A model generated the notes under the pieces. The model saw nothing but the letters and a program-made list of their open reading frames with translations. It was not told where the DNA came from and searched no databases. A program made the translations under genes and the position numbers. 64,000 nucleotides of DNA from Providencia alcalifaciens. GTDB lineage: Bacteria; Pseudomonadota; Gammaproteobacteria; Enterobacterales; Enterobacteriaceae. Position 1 is the stretch's first letter, and every line of letters begins with the position of its first letter. The DNA lies in contig JAOQNJ010000001.1 of NCBI GenBank assembly GCA_025961275.1, positions 2,873,353 to 2,937,352 on the forward strand. The letters are read 5' to 3'. Below, piece after piece: positions 8,998 through 19,448 of the stretch.

Positions 8998-10527
8998 ATG
9001 AGCGAAACTACAGCCCCCGTGAATAAGAGCCCCGGTGCTATTTTTCGTTGGATAGAGCGAGTTGGTAATAAAATACCGAATCCCTTTATTCTCTTTGTTT
9101 ATCTTCTCGCCATCTTGATGATATCAACCGCAGTACTTTCTTGGTTTGATTTATCAGTAAAAAATCCCGCCAATGGCGAGTTAGTGAGTGTCAAAAATTT
9201 ATTGAGTGTCGAAGGTATTCAATGGATTTTGCCGAATATCGTCAAGAACTTCAGCAGTTTTACACCATTAGGGGCGATCCTTGCATTAGTTATTGGTGCA
9301 GGGTTAGCGGAAAAAGTCGGCTTGTTACAAGCTTTGATGTACAAAATGGCTTCAGGGATCAATAAGCGTTATGCCAGTTATATGGTGCTATTTATTGCGT
9401 TCTTCAGCCATGTTTCATCTGATGCTGCCTTAGTGGTAATGCCTCCTTTAGGTGCATTGATTTTTATTGCTGTAGGCCGTCATCCAGTTGCTGGCTTGCT
9501 AGCCGCTATCGCAGGTGTGGGCTCTGGCTTTACAGCTAATCTGTTGATTGTGACAACCGATGTTTTACTCTCAGGCATCAGTACTGAAGCCGCAATGATC
9601 ATTGATCCTAGCTTGCATGTTAGCGTTATTGATAACTGGTATTTTATGGCAATATCCGTGATTGTCTTAACTATCACAGGAGCAATCATAACCGATAAAT
9701 TTATTGAACCGCGGTTACCTAAGTGGGAAGGAACATCTCACGACCGTCTCGAAACACTCACACCACTGCAAAACCGCGGATTATTGATGAGTGGTCTATC
9801 TGCACTAATCTTTATTGCTATCGTTGCTTTGATGGTCGTGCCTGAAGGGGCTCCTCTTCGTGATCCACAAACAGGTTCGGTTATTCCGTCACCTTTCATC
9901 AAGGGGATCGTTCCTGTTATCATTATTTTCTTCTTCGTTGTTTCAATTACTTATGGCATTTCAACAAAACAAATCAAGAAGGCTAATGATATTCCCGATT
10001 TGCTCGTCGATCCGATGAAAAATATGGCAGGTTTCATTGTCATGGTTTTCCCTTTATCCCAATTCGTTGCTTTCTTTAATTGGAGCAACATGGGTAAATT
10101 TATGGCAATCGGTTTGACTGATGTGCTTGAAAGCTTAGGAATGACAGGGGTTCCCGCTTTTATTGGTTTAATGTTCTTATCTGCATTTTTGTGTATGTTT
10201 ATTGCTAGTGGTTCTGCTATCTGGTCAATCCTTGCACCAATATTTGTTCCGATGTTTATTTTGCTAGGATTCCACCCTGCATTTGCACAAATCGTCTTTC
10301 GTATTGCTGATTCCGCAGTGCTTCCTCTCGCACCAATGTCCCCTTTCTTACCACTGTTTTTAGGGTTCCTTCAGCGATATTATAAAAATGCGCAGCTAGG
10401 TACCTATTACACCTTAATTTTACCTTACCCATTAATTTTCTTTGCTGTTTGGATACTGTTGCTCATTGGTTGGTACTATGCAGGCCTACCGATAGGACCA
10501 GGGGTTTATCCACTTTTAGCTTCATAA
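8998..10527 (+). CDS. abgT: p-Aminobenzoyl-glutamate transporter AbgT
   Basis: This 509-residue inner-membrane importer takes up p-aminobenzoyl-glutamate for AbgAB. It has the AbgT-family length and about eleven hydrophobic segments. Conserved stretches include FFSHVSSDAALVVMPPLGAL, a reentrant loop region, and SGSAIWSILAPIFVPMF with LAPMSPFLPLFLGF near the C-terminus. It lies 89 bp after abgB and ends the operon. Confidence 0.95.
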   Translation: MSETTAPVNKSPGAIFRWIERVGNKIPNPFILFVYLLAILMISTAVLSWFDLSVKNPANGELVSVKNLLSVEGIQWILPNIVKNFSSFTPLGAILALVIGAGLAEKVGLLQALMYKMASGINKRYASYMVLFIAFFSHVSSDAALVVMPPLGALIFIAVGRHPVAGLLAAIAGVGSGFTANLLIVTTDVLLSGISTEAAMIIDPSLHVSVIDNWYFMAISVIVLTITGAIITDKFIEPRLPKWEGTSHDRLETLTPLQNRGLLMSGLSALIFIAIVALMVVPEGAPLRDPQTGSVIPSPFIKGIVPVIIIFFFVVSITYGISTKQIKKANDIPDLLVDPMKNMAGFIVMVFPLSQFVAFFNWSNMGKFMAIGLTDVLESLGMTGVPAFIGLMFLSAFLCMFIASGSAIWSILAPIFVPMFILLGFHPAFAQIVFRIADSAVLPLAPMSPFLPLFLGFLQRYYKNAQLGTYYTLILPYPLIFFAVWILLLIGWYYAGLPIGPGVYPLLAS

Positions 10528-10691
10528 AGAAAGGTTAGCGATTGAGATATAAATCAGTTGGATATCAAGTGGTATAACAATTATTTAGATTATTCGGAGA
10601 GGTATGTTCAAACGGGAATGTGACTTGCCATTGTTTTTTACTTTAATCCGCATCCATTTAAGACAACCTCATAATTAAAATGGAAAGCCAT

Positions 10692-10718
10692 AAAAAAAGG
10701 TGCCAAATTGGCACCTTT
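10692..10718 (-). terminator. Rho-independent terminator of typA
   Basis: AAAGGTGCC (10696-10704) pairs with GGCACCTTT (10710-10718). On the minus strand a run of seven T follows, giving a strong terminator for typA. It may also help stop abgT transcription from the other side. A second dyad, AATTACCGTT/AACGGTAATT, overlaps the typA stop at about 10729-10753. Confidence 0.85.
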
Positions 10719-10750
10719 CTCAATCTTAATTACCGTTTTAATAACGGTAA

Positions 10751-12574
10751 TTAGTCATCTTTAGAACGGCTTGCACGGCGGCGATCGTTCTCATTCAGGT
10801 GACGTTTACGCAGACGGATAGACAGTGGAGTCACTTCAACTAATTCGTCATCATCAATAAACTCAAGAGCTTGTTCCAGAGTCATTTTGATTGGTGGTGA
10901 CAGAGTAGTTGCTTCGTCAGTACCTGATGCACGCATGTTAGTCAGTTTCTTACCTGTTAAGCAGTTAACTGTCAGGTCATTTGAACGTGAGTGAATACCA
11001 ATGATTTGGCCTTCATAAACTTCAGCACCATGACCTAAGAATAACTTACCACGATCTTGCAGGCTGTATAATGCGTAAGCAACTGCTTTACCTTGACCAT
11101 TAGAGATCAACACGCCGTTTTGACGGCCGCCGATTTCGCCTGGACGAACATCGTCATAATGACTGAATGTTGAATACAGTAAGCCAGTACCTGAAGTCAT
11201 CGTCATGAATTCAGTACGGAAACCAATCAGACCACGGCTAGGAATAATGTAGTCAAGACGTACACGGCCTTTACCATCTGGCATCATGTCACGCAGGTCA
11301 CCTTTACGCTCACCCAACGCTTTCATGACATCACCTTGATGCTGTTCTTCAACATCTAAGGTCACTTGTTCAAACGGCTCTTGTCTACGGCCATCAACAT
11401 CACGGAAGATAACTTTTGGACGAGAAACTGCTAATTCGAAACCTTCACGACGCATGTTTTCGATTAGAACAGACAAGTGCAGTTCACCACGGCCAGAAAC
11501 ACGGAATGCATCTGGATCTTGAGTTTCTTCAACACGCAGTGCCACGTTGTGAACTAGTTCTTTGTTCAAACGGTCAAGAATCTGACGAGAAGTTACATAC
11601 TTACCTTCACGGCCACAGAATGGTGAGGTGTTAACGCAATAGAACATGCTAACTGTTGGCTCATCAACTGCTAATGCTGGCAGAGCTTCAACATTACCGA
11701 CCATACAAATGGTGTCAGAAATATTTAGTTCGCCTAGACCCGTCAGAGCAACAATATCACCCGCTTCAGCCATCTGTGAATCGATACGCTCTAAGCCTAA
11801 GTGGGTTAGTACTTTACCGATTTTGCCGTTACGTGTTTTACCTTCGCTGTCGATAACAGTGACTTGTTGGTTTGGCTTCACAACACCACGTTTGATACGG
11901 CCAATACCGATAACACCTAAGTAGCTGTTGTAATCCAATTGCGAAACTTGCATTTGGAAAGGACCGTCCATATCCACAGCTGGTGGCTCAACGTATTTTA
12001 CAATAGATTCGTAAAGTGGCGTCATGTCTTCAGCCATTTCTGTGTGCTCAAGACCTGCAATACCGTTTAATGCTGATGCATAAACGATAGGGAAATCGAG
12101 CTGCTCATCCGTTGCACCTAAGTTAACGAATAAGTCGAATACTTGGTCAACAACCCAGTCAGGACGTGCGCCTGGACGGTCAACTTTGTTGATAACAACA
12201 ATTGGTTTTAAGCCATTATCGAAGGCTTTTTGTGTGACGAAACGCGTTTGTGGCATTGGGCCATCTGTAGCATCAACCACGAGCAGAACGCAGTCAACCA
12301 TTGACATAACACGTTCAACTTCACCACCAAAGTCGGCGTGACCTGGGGTATCGACGATATTGATGTGGTAGCCATTCCAATGAATAGCGGTATTTTTAGC
12401 AAGAATGGTGATACCACGCTCTTTCTCCAAGTCATTGGAGTCCATAACACGCTCATCAACATTTTCACGTTCACCGAACGTGCCTGATTGCTGCAGTAGT
12501 TTACCAACCAGTGTTGTCTTGCCATGGTCAACGTGAGCGATGATGGCGATATTTCTTAAATTTTGAATTGACAA
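10751..12574 (-). CDS. typA: Ribosome-associated GTPase TypA/BipA
   Basis: This 607-residue translational GTPase of the EF-G family acts on the ribosome in 50S assembly and stress adaptation. Visible motifs are G1 AHVDHGKTT (about 13-21), G2/switch I with ERGITI, G3 [13 protein letters not shown]4 [10 protein letters not shown] and the family C-terminal SRSNDLTVN. The order typA divergent from glnA is the enterobacterial arrangement, here with a padR gene inserted between. Confidence 0.97.
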   Translation of the reverse strand: MSIQNLRNIAIIAHVDHGKTTLVGKLLQQSGTFGERENVDERVMDSNDLEKERGITILAKNTAIHWNGYHINIVDTPGHADFGGEVERVMSMVDCVLLVVDATDGPMPQTRFVTQKAFDNGLKPIVVINKVDRPGARPDWVVDQVFDLFVNLGATDEQLDFPIVYASALNGIAGLEHTEMAEDMTPLYESIVKYVEPPAVDMDGPFQMQVSQLDYNSYLGVIGIGRIKRGVVKPNQQVTVIDSEGKTRNGKIGKVLTHLGLERIDSQMAEAGDIVALTGLGELNISDTICMVGNVEALPALAVDEPTVSMFYCVNTSPFCGREGKYVTSRQILDRLNKELVHNVALRVEETQDPDAFRVSGRGELHLSVLIENMRREGFELAVSRPKVIFRDVDGRRQEPFEQVTLDVEEQHQGDVMKALGERKGDLRDMMPDGKGRVRLDYIIPSRGLIGFRTEFMTMTSGTGLLYSTFSHYDDVRPGEIGGRQNGVLISNGQGKAVAYALYSLQDRGKLFLGHGAEVYEGQIIGIHSRSNDLTVNCLTGKKLTNMRASGTDEATTLSPPIKMTLEQALEFIDDDELVEVTPLSIRLRKRHLNENDRRRASRSKDD

Positions 12575-12907
12575 GGATTTTTACCGTTTAATTGACAGGA
12601 AAGGAATATGCTTTATAGAACCTGCTTATCAACAGGGTGCATACTTTCTTCGTTAATTTGCTGTTATTTTACACGTTTTTCCGCTCAAGTGGAATAAATG
12701 TGAAACTCATCACTGTATAAAAAGTTTTTAACTAAAAAACATTCAGTTGCGTAACAATGGCGGAATATATCAGAAAATAACCCGTATCAGTACTGAGAAA
12801 TCACAAAGTAACAGGATAATACGCTATATATTAAATGTTAGCAGCCAAAAAAAAGAATAAAAAATAGACTTTCTTTCGTAATTTCCACTTTTTAACCCTT
12901 TTTTGCA
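12575..12907. other. Intergenic region, typA promoter side
   Basis: About 330 bp of AT-rich sequence upstream of typA. No gene or clear structured element was recognised. It must carry the typA promoter. Confidence 0.5.
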
Positions 12908-12982
12908 ATTTAGATATATCTAAATTGACCAATTAGATATATCGGAATATATTGAAACCATGCTAATTCGATATATCTAAAG
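12908..12982 (+). promoter_or_regulatory. Triple GATATATC operator before the padR-like gene
   Basis: There is a perfect 18-bp palindrome ATTTAGATATATCTAAAT at 12908-12925. GATATATC recurs at 12936-12943 and 12970-12977, each flanked on one side by TTA or TAA. Site centres are 23 and 34 bp apart. The last site ends about 18 bp before the start codon, with AGAAGGAG as ribosome-binding site between them. TATATC-type operators are known for the E. coli nickel/iron regulator YqjI (NfeR), so autoregulation is likely. Confidence 0.75.
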
Positions 12983-12994
12983 AAGGAGAATTAT

Positions 12995-13654
12995 ATGCGA
13001 ATTCATTCCTGCCGTCACGTTTATCATTCACATCATGACGATGAGCATGGCCATCAATGTTGCTCTGGCGAAGGCCGCCATGGGCGCGGTGAAGGTCACC
13101 GTCACTGCAAAGGGCGTCATGAACAAGGCGAAAGCCGACACAGAGGTCGTGGGCGTGGTTTACGGCGTCTATTCGATCATGGCGATCTGCATATTATGGT
13201 ACTGTCATTAGTTGCTAAAAAGCCAAGTTATGGCTATGAAATAATCAAAGATATTCAGGAAGCCTCAAGTGGTCTTTATGTACCTAGCCCTGGCGTGATC
13301 TATCCAACATTGACGCTACTCGAAGAACAAGGGTTCCTAGAATCTGAAGTCATTGAACGTAACCGTAAAAGTTTCAAAATTACCCAAGAAGGTGCTGAGC
13401 ATTTACAGCAAAATCAAGAAACGGAAGCCATTATTTTTCGTAAATTAGCGAAAGCTCGTGACATGCAACATGGCGGTAATTTAGCTGAAGACATCGAAGT
13501 CGCTGTTCATCGTTTCAAAGCGCTTTTACGTCATAAAATGGTTTTAAAACAGTTAAATGAAGAGCAAACTCGTCAAATTGCACAAATAATTAATGATGCA
13601 GTAAAACAGATTGAACAAGTGAATACGTTATTAACGACTAATAGTGATGATTAA
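12995..13654 (+). CDS. PadR-family metal-responsive regulator, NfeR/YqjI-like
   Basis: This 219-residue protein has a His/Cys/Gly/Arg-rich N-terminal tail (residues 1-55, with HSHHDDEHGHQCC and repeated RHGRG-like units) followed by a PadR winged helix (GDLHIMVLSLVAKKPSYGYE..., PSPGVIYPTLTLLEEQG) and a C-terminal helical dimerisation part. This is the layout of E. coli YqjI (NfeR), whose tail binds nickel or iron and which represses a siderophore reductase. No partner reductase gene lies beside it. It sits alone between typA and glnA, so it is an insertion relative to E. coli. Confidence 0.82.
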   Translation: MRIHSCRHVYHSHHDDEHGHQCCSGEGRHGRGEGHRHCKGRHEQGESRHRGRGRGLRRLFDHGDLHIMVLSLVAKKPSYGYEIIKDIQEASSGLYVPSPGVIYPTLTLLEEQGFLESEVIERNRKSFKITQEGAEHLQQNQETEAIIFRKLAKARDMQHGGNLAEDIEVAVHRFKALLRHKMVLKQLNEEQTRQIAQIINDAVKQIEQVNTLLTTNSDD

Positions 13655-13788
13655 TACTGGTAGACAGTTAGGGCTGTTGACCTTTCCTGCTTATTTTTAC
13701 TGCACTAATCGATTGAAATGACATCAATTTGATTATGTCACCTATTGAGATTATTAAAAATAATCAATATTAGGATTTAAGATTAAAC

Positions 13789-13823
13789 ACAAGGCCATAG
13801 TTCATCATGACCTTGTTTGTTTT
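13789..13823 (+). terminator. Terminator after the padR-like gene
   Basis: ACAAGG at 13789-13794 pairs with CCTTGT at 13811-13816, extended by CAT/ATG after one mismatch. TTGTTTT follows. Confidence 0.55.
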
Positions 13824-14470
13824 AGATTTGATTACCCAAGCTCTTTTTTGGGCTCAGCTGCAACTTGCAGATTCAATCGTTGAGATTGTACTGTCGAAAT
13901 TGGTGCAACTTGTGACATGTCACGAATATTTTTCTGAATTGAAATTGAGCAAAACAAATATAAGAAGAAAACAAGGCCGTAAAACCCTTTCTAACTTGGT
14001 AATAAATCCGCGTGGTACACACCAATGACCTTCAATACAATAGAAATAAAAACGCTACAGTACAGGCTATATAATATGACTGAGTAGTTGGGATACCTTC
14101 TTCTTTATCTCTCACCATTTTTTTGAATCGATATTGCTGAGAAAAGACCTAAGATAAGTACGGAATAGTAATAACCTTTTTCATTCAATTGCATCTATGA
14201 AGGCCATAATCCTAGAAGGTATGCAACTCCCCCCCCCCGCAACCGCTACCCAAGAAATTAAATGGAAAGCGTTAAATCGATATTCAATTTTATTATCTTC
14301 CTCCATTTTTATTCTTCATAATAAAAATATGATTCCATCTAATTAACTTTCACTCAAAACAATAAATTTGCAACAATATATCTCCATAGCCAAAATAATT
14401 GGCACTACATTAAAATAGTAACTGCAGGTAATTGAGTTGTTTAGATATAGATGAAAATCGATATTAACGC
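13824..14470. other. Long gene-free stretch upstream of glnA control region
   Basis: No convincing gene was found between the padR-like gene and the glnA promoter elements. A 73-codon open frame (13807-14028) begins inside the terminator hairpin and has no ribosome-binding site. The one distinctive element is a C10 tract at 14229-14238. Confidence 0.5.
14229..14238. repeat. Homopolymer tract, 10 C
   Basis: Ten consecutive C in otherwise AT-rich non-coding DNA, about 500 bp upstream of glnA. It is the second long C tract in the window. Confidence 0.9.
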
Positions 14471-14475
14471 GCAAA

Positions 14476-14490
14476 GCACCATAATGGTGC
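14476..14490 (+). promoter_or_regulatory. NtrC-binding site 1 of glnA
   Basis: GCACCATAATGGTGC is a perfect dyad and fits the NtrC consensus (TGCAC-N5-GTGCA type). It lies about 140 bp upstream of the expected sigma-54 start, matching the E. coli glnAp2 enhancer. Confidence 0.88.
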
Positions 14491-14508
14491 GTTCCCTCTT
14501 GCAAGAAC

Positions 14509-14523
14509 GCACTATTTCAGTGC
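14509..14523 (+). promoter_or_regulatory. NtrC-binding site 2 of glnA
   Basis: GCACTATTTCAGTGC is centred 33 bp (three helical turns) after site 1 and about 108 bp before the expected start, as in the E. coli glnA enhancer. Confidence 0.85.
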
Positions 14524-14596
14524 AAATCAAGTAACTTAATCCTTGGTTGATTTATTATTACATCGTAACAATCAGTATTTACTCTGTTTTAAAAAG

Positions 14597-14612
14597 TTGG
14601 CACAGTTTTCGC
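14597..14612 (+). promoter_or_regulatory. Sigma-54 promoter of glnA
   Basis: TTGGCACAGTTTTCGC has the GG and GC doublets (14599-14600 and 14611-14612) separated by 10 nt, as sigma-54 promoters need. It is nearly identical to E. coli glnAp2. Transcription should start near 14624. Confidence 0.92.
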
Positions 14613-14737
14613 TTATATTTAATTATTAGAAGTGATACGTTGAAAAAACGGATTCTGAACTTCGACTAACAATTGCAAAAAGCAAAGCTAATATAAGTTG
14701 TTATTTTGCTGACCCTACCTGACCAGGAGAGCCGATA

Positions 14738-16147
14738 ATGTCTGCAGAACATGTTTTATCGCTGATAGAAGAGCACAAAATCAAATTTATCGATATGCGT
14801 TTTACTGATACTAAAGGTAAAGAGCAACACATCACTATCCCTGCTCACCAAGTCAACGAAGACTTCTTTGAAGAAGGCAAAATGTTTGATGGTTCATCAA
14901 TCGGTGGCTGGAAAGGTATTAACGAGTCCGACATGGTGTTGATGCCAGATACATCAACAGCGTTGCTAGATCCGTTCTTTGCAGATCCAACTCTAATTAT
15001 TCGTTGTGATATTCTTGAGCCAGGTACTATGCAAGGTTACGACCGCGACCCACGCTCTATTTCTCAACGTGCAGAAGATTTTCTCCGTGCCAGCGGCATC
15101 GCTGACACCGTCCTGTTTGGGCCAGAACCTGAATTCTTCATCTTTGATGATATCCGTTTTGGTAACAGCATGCACAGCAGCTATTATCATATCGATGATA
15201 TCGAAGCAGCATGGAACACAGGAACCAAATATGAAGGTGGTAATAAAGGCCATCGTCCGGGTGTGAAAGGCGGTTACTTCCCAGTTCCACCTGTTGACTC
15301 ATCACAAGATTTACGTTCTGCAATGTGTACTACCATGGAAGATATGGGGCTAGTTGTTGAAGCTCACCACCATGAAGTCGCTACTGCAGGGCAAAACGAG
15401 GTCGCAACTCGCTTTAATACCATGACGAAAAAAGCAGATGAGACTCAAATTTATAAATATGTCGTACATAACGTTGCGCATGCATACGGTAAAACAGCAA
15501 CTTTTATGCCGAAACCATTAGTTGGTGATAACGGTTCTGGTATGCACTGCCATATGTCTCTCTCAAAAGACGGTATCAACCTGTTTGCCGGTGACAAATA
15601 CGGCGGTCTATCAGAAATGGCGCTCTACTACATTGGCGGGATCATCAAACACGCTCGTGCATTGAATGCCTTTACTAACCCAACAACCAACTCATACAAG
15701 CGCTTGGTTCCGGGATACGAAGCGCCTGTTATGTTGGCTTACTCAGCACGTAACCGCTCTGCATCAATCCGCATTCCAGTTGTTGCGAGTACTAAAGCAC
15801 GTCGTATTGAGGTGCGTTTCCCAGACCCAGCAGCTAACCCATATTTGGCATTTGCAGCGCAGTTAATGGCGGGTCTTGATGGCATCATTAATAAGATCCA
15901 TCCTGGTGATGCAATGGATAAAAACTTGTATGACCTACCACCGGAAGAAGCGAAAGAAATCCCAACAGTTGCTGGCTCTTTAGAAGAAGCATTAGCTGAA
16001 CTGGATAATAATCGTGAGTTCTTAACGCGTGGTGGTGTCTTCACTAACGATGCTATCGATGCTTATATCGAATTATTGCGTAGCGATATTCAACGTGTTC
16101 GCATGACGCCGCATCCATTAGAATTTGAAATGTACTACAGTGTGTAA
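14738..16147 (+). CDS. glnA: Glutamine synthetase, type I
   Basis: This 469-residue dodecameric enzyme makes glutamine from glutamate, ammonia and ATP in the cytosol. It has FDGSSIGGW in the beta-grasp domain, [10 protein letters not shown], the ammonium and metal region [10 protein letters not shown], the ATP site [14 protein letters not shown] and NRSASIRIP. The adenylylation tyrosine is in NLYDLPPEE (about residue 398), so activity is probably controlled by GlnE. Expression is driven by NtrC and sigma-54 from the sites upstream. GAGAG ends about 5 nt before the ATG. Confidence 0.98.
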   Translation: MSAEHVLSLIEEHKIKFIDMRFTDTKGKEQHITIPAHQVNEDFFEEGKMFDGSSIGGWKGINESDMVLMPDTSTALLDPFFADPTLIIRCDILEPGTMQGYDRDPRSISQRAEDFLRASGIADTVLFGPEPEFFIFDDIRFGNSMHSSYYHIDDIEAAWNTGTKYEGGNKGHRPGVKGGYFPVPPVDSSQDLRSAMCTTMEDMGLVVEAHHHEVATAGQNEVATRFNTMTKKADETQIYKYVVHNVAHAYGKTATFMPKPLVGDNGSGMHCHMSLSKDGINLFAGDKYGGLSEMALYYIGGIIKHARALNAFTNPTTNSYKRLVPGYEAPVMLAYSARNRSASIRIPVVASTKARRIEVRFPDPAANPYLAFAAQLMAGLDGIINKIHPGDAMDKNLYDLPPEEAKEIPTVAGSLEEALAELDNNREFLTRGGVFTNDAIDAYIELLRSDIQRVRMTPHPLEFEMYYSV

Positions 16148-16188
16148 CACGCCGTTCCACTGCTAGTCGTTGTTGCCGTGAAACATTT

Positions 16189-16212
16189 GCCCCATCTATG
16201 ATGGGGCCTTTT
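16189..16212 (+). terminator. Terminator after glnA
   Basis: GCCCCATC (16189-16196) and GATGGGGC (16200-16207) form an 8-bp stem with a 3-nt loop, followed by CTTTT. It should end most glnA messages before glnL. In E. coli the glnA 3' end yields the small RNA GlnZ; whether this short 3' region does so cannot be told from sequence. Confidence 0.85.
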
Positions 16213-16287
16213 ATCTCTAAACATTTTCGGTGGCATACTCACAGTCGATATCGTTTATTCAAATGCAGCTTTGTTGGGTAAATCAAG

Positions 16288-16309
16288 TATAATGCACCAA
16301 AATAGTGCA
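16288..16309 (+). promoter_or_regulatory. glnL promoter with overlapping NtrC operator
   Basis: A TATAAT -10 box (16288-16293) abuts the dyad TGCACCAAAATAGTGCA (16293-16309), a good NtrC site. In E. coli NtrC represses glnLp from such a site, keeping glnL and glnG at a basal level in nitrogen excess. The operator ends at the glnL ribosome-binding site. Confidence 0.85.
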
Positions 16310-16322
16310 GGAGCGAAATTAC

Positions 16323-17372
16323 ATGAAAGCCGAACATTTGCCAGCACCCGAGCATATTCTTGATTCACTGTTAAATAGTGTCTTGCTCGTTGATTATGAG
16401 CTTATTATTCATTATGCCAACAACTCCGCCTTAGAAATACTCGCTCAGAGCCAACGAAAAATTTATGGTACCCCATTACCTGTTCTCTGTAGTTATTGCT
16501 CTTTAAATGATGAGCTGATGCTTAATAGCTTAAAAGACGGACATAGCTTTACCGATAACGAAGTCACATTTGTATTTAACAACCATTCACATGTGATGTC
16601 ACTCAGTGCACAGCCTTTCTCCGCACAATTTATTTTGCTAGAGCTTTCTCAATTAGACAGTCAACGTCGGCTCAGCCAAGAGCAAGCCCAAAACGTACAG
16701 CAACTGGCGGCAAGAGAACTGATCCGTGGCCTCGCTCATGAAATTAAGAACCCATTAGGTGGATTGAGAGGTGCAGCACAGTTACTCTCAAAGGCTTTGC
16801 CTGACCCGCAATTAAATGAATACACTCAAGTTATTATTGAGCAAGCAGATAGACTAAGAGTATTAGTTGATAGATTACTTGGTCCCCAATATCCCGGCCC
16901 TAAAACACAGCAAAGTATTCATCATAGTGCAGAAAATATTGTTCGCTTAGTCTCATTAGAGAAGCCGGATAATGTCACACTCGTTCGTGATTATGACCCA
17001 AGCTTACCTGATCTTGAATACTATCCAGACCAAATCGAACAAGTACTATTAAATATTATCCGCAATGCATTACAGGCTCTTTCTGATACAGGCGGTATGA
17101 TTACTTTACGTACTCGCACAGCTTTCCAAGTCATGCTGCACGGTGAGCGTTATCGCTTAGCGGCTCGAATCGATATTGAAGATAATGGCCCAGGCATTCC
17201 TCTTGCGATTCAAGATACCCTTTTCTATCCGATGGTAAGTGGTCGTGTAGGTGGGACAGGTTTAGGTCTCTCTATTGTGCACAGTTTAGTTGACCAGCAT
17301 GCCGGTAAAATTGAATTTACTAGCTGGCCGGGTCATACCGAGTTTTCTATTTATCTGCCAATCAAAAAATAG
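16323..17372 (+). CDS. glnL: Nitrogen sensor kinase NtrB (GlnL)
   Basis: This 349-residue cytosolic histidine kinase/phosphatase controls NtrC in response to PII. It has an N-terminal PAS-like domain (residues 10-110), the H-box [13 protein letters not shown], the N-box [10 protein letters not shown], and the G-boxes DNGPGIP and GTGLGLSI. It closely matches E. coli NtrB. ATG 16323 is preceded by AGGAG at 16309-16313. A GTG at 16305 is in frame but lies within the NtrC operator and lacks its own ribosome-binding site. Confidence 0.95.
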   Translation: MKAEHLPAPEHILDSLLNSVLLVDYELIIHYANNSALEILAQSQRKIYGTPLPVLCSYCSLNDELMLNSLKDGHSFTDNEVTFVFNNHSHVMSLSAQPFSAQFILLELSQLDSQRRLSQEQAQNVQQLAARELIRGLAHEIKNPLGGLRGAAQLLSKALPDPQLNEYTQVIIEQADRLRVLVDRLLGPQYPGPKTQQSIHHSAENIVRLVSLEKPDNVTLVRDYDPSLPDLEYYPDQIEQVLLNIIRNALQALSDTGGMITLRTRTAFQVMLHGERYRLAARIDIEDNGPGIPLAIQDTLFYPMVSGRVGGTGLGLSIVHSLVDQHAGKIEFTSWPGHTEFSIYLPIKK

Positions 17373-17381
17373 GAGATAACA

Positions 17382-18827
17382 ATGCAACAGGGAAAAATTT
17401 GGGTTGTTGATGATGATAGTTCTATTCGTTGGGTACTTGAGCGCGCCTTAAATAATGCCTCTTTTAATTGTACCTGTTTTAATAGTGCTGATGCCGTTCT
17501 GACAGCGCTAGAAAATGATCTCCCTGATGTATTATTATCGGACATTCGTATGCCCGGTATCGATGGTTTAGCACTTCTCAATCAGCTAAAACAATCTCAT
17601 CCATTGTTACCTATCATTATTATGACAGCACACTCCGATCTTGATGCAGCGGTGAATGCTTATCAATCGGGTGCTTTTGATTATCTGCCTAAACCTTTTG
17701 ATATTGATGAAACAGTGGCATTGGTTGAACGTGCTTTAAGTCACAGTCGCGAACAAAATCATATTGAGCGTGACCCAAAACAAAAAGTCGATAGCGTATC
17801 TTCAACCATGATCGGCGAAGCGCCTGCGATGCAAGAAGTTTACCGTATTATTGGTCGTCTTTCACGCTCATCCATCAGTGTGCTAATTAATGGTGAATCA
17901 GGGACAGGTAAAGAGCTAGTTGCACATGCATTGCATCAACACAGCCCACGCGCTAGTCAGCCCTTTATTGCATTAAACATGGCTGCTATCCCCAAAGATT
18001 TGATTGAATCAGAGCTATTTGGTCATGAAAAAGGCGCTTTTACAGGAGCAACTCAGGTAAGACAAGGCCGTTTTGAACAAGCCAACGGAGGTTCGCTCTT
18101 TTTAGATGAGATTGGCGATATGCCTCTTGATATTCAAACCCGTCTATTAAGAGTACTGGCTGAAGGACAATTCTACCGGATTGGTGGTTATACACCGGTT
18201 AAAGTTGATGTCCGTATCATTGCCGCAACTCACCAACATCTCGAAAAACGTGTTAAAGAAGGCTTGTTCCGTGAAGACCTATTCCATCGCTTAAATGTTA
18301 TCCGTGTTCAACTCCCACCATTAAGAGAGCGTATTGAAGATATTCCTCGCCTAGCACACTTTTTTTTACAGAATACAGCCAAAGAACTGGGGGCTGATAG
18401 CAAAATACTCCATCCAGATAGTGAACGTATTTTGCAACATTATCATTGGTCAGGTAACGTCAGGCAGCTTGAAAACGTCTGCCGTTGGTTAACCGTTATG
18501 GCGGCTAGTCAAGAGATCTTACCGCAAGACTTACCAGAAGATCTTCTCGGTAATCATCAGCAAGATGACATTACGAGTGAGTCTATTGCGCATAGCAACC
18601 CACGAAATAATAATGCCTCATGGTTTGAATTGCTTGAGTATTGGACAGAGAGCGCATTGACGGACGGCAAAGAGAATTTACTTGCACAAACAATACCGCT
18701 GATGGAATACACCATGCTCAACTGTGCTTTAAAATACACTCATGGACACAAGCAGGAAGCAGCCCGTTTATTGGGTTGGGGACGAAATACACTCACCCGA
18801 AAATTAAAAGAGTTAGGTATCGAGTAA
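17382..18827 (+). CDS. glnG: Nitrogen response regulator NtrC (GlnG)
   Basis: This 481-residue sigma-54 enhancer-binding protein has a receiver domain (residues 1-120, phosphorylated Asp54 in LLSDIRMPG), an AAA+ domain with Walker A GESGTGKE and the sigma-54 contact loop GAFTGA, and a C-terminal Fis-like helix-turn-helix ending TLTRKLKELGIE. It is 9 bp after glnL with AGGAG as ribosome-binding site. A run of eight T inside the gene (near 18360) keeps the frame open. Confidence 0.97.
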   Translation: MQQGKIWVVDDDSSIRWVLERALNNASFNCTCFNSADAVLTALENDLPDVLLSDIRMPGIDGLALLNQLKQSHPLLPIIIMTAHSDLDAAVNAYQSGAFDYLPKPFDIDETVALVERALSHSREQNHIERDPKQKVDSVSSTMIGEAPAMQEVYRIIGRLSRSSISVLINGESGTGKELVAHALHQHSPRASQPFIALNMAAIPKDLIESELFGHEKGAFTGATQVRQGRFEQANGGSLFLDEIGDMPLDIQTRLLRVLAEGQFYRIGGYTPVKVDVRIIAATHQHLEKRVKEGLFREDLFHRLNVIRVQLPPLRERIEDIPRLAHFFLQNTAKELGADSKILHPDSERILQHYHWSGNVRQLENVCRWLTVMAASQEILPQDLPEDLLGNHQQDDITSESIAHSNPRNNNASWFELLEYWTESALTDGKENLLAQTIPLMEYTMLNCALKYTHGHKQEAARLLGWGRNTLTRKLKELGIE

Positions 18828-18832
18828 ACAAA

Positions 18833-18856
18833 TGATAGGGAGTTTTCTCCCTATCA
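18833..18856 (+). terminator. Terminator after glnG
   Basis: TGATAGGGAG and CTCCCTATCA form a perfect 10-bp stem with a TTTT loop, 5 nt after the glnG stop. T-rich sequence follows within 15 nt. Confidence 0.75.
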
Positions 18857-19448
18857 ACTTGTCTATTCTTTTTTAGATGGTAATTATTAACTTGGTACTT
18901 TAAGGCGAATATCTTTAATTAGACTGTTTTTCATTATTTACAACATTTCGATTCTACCTGAAGATAATATCTATCACTCAATTACATCTTGTTTTTATTT
19001 TATGAATAAATTCTTTTAATGACTACAGATAACTCTGATTCCCTTTCGTAAATTAACCTTAAAAGACTATCATAATAAAACATATAATTTTATTTTTACC
19101 ATTATAATAAACAACCCTCTTAAATAGAAAATCATAATAAGTCAAATCATGAACACCTCACCCCACTTATAAAAAAACAAAGAAAACAAAAAACACAATT
19201 ATACACATTATGAGTTAGCTACAAGCCCAATCACGCAATATCAATAAATTTAAAGTGAAAAAAACCTAACGGATAATGTGTTTTTTGATTTTTAAAACCA
19301 CCCAAAAATAAAAAACAAAAGTTTAATCTAAAAAAACACAAACTTGTTTATTGAGTAAAATAGTTACAAAATACCCTCGAATAGAGTAGACATGTAATAA
19401 CTCTAATTAACCCAATTAAAATATAAATATTCTTTTCGGAGAAAACAA
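18857..19448. other. AT-rich region upstream of the fimbrial operon
   Basis: About 590 bp of very AT-rich sequence with no gene. It probably holds the fimbrial promoter. I looked for the inverted repeats of a phase-switching promoter and for an adjacent recombinase gene and saw neither. Confidence 0.5.

Noticed and set aside
13807-14028. 73-codon open frame in the gap before glnA
   Set aside because: It begins inside a terminator hairpin, has no ribosome-binding site and no recognisable features.
18857-19448. Invertible promoter for the fimbrial operon
   Set aside because: No inverted repeat pair and no recombinase gene were seen near the pilin gene.
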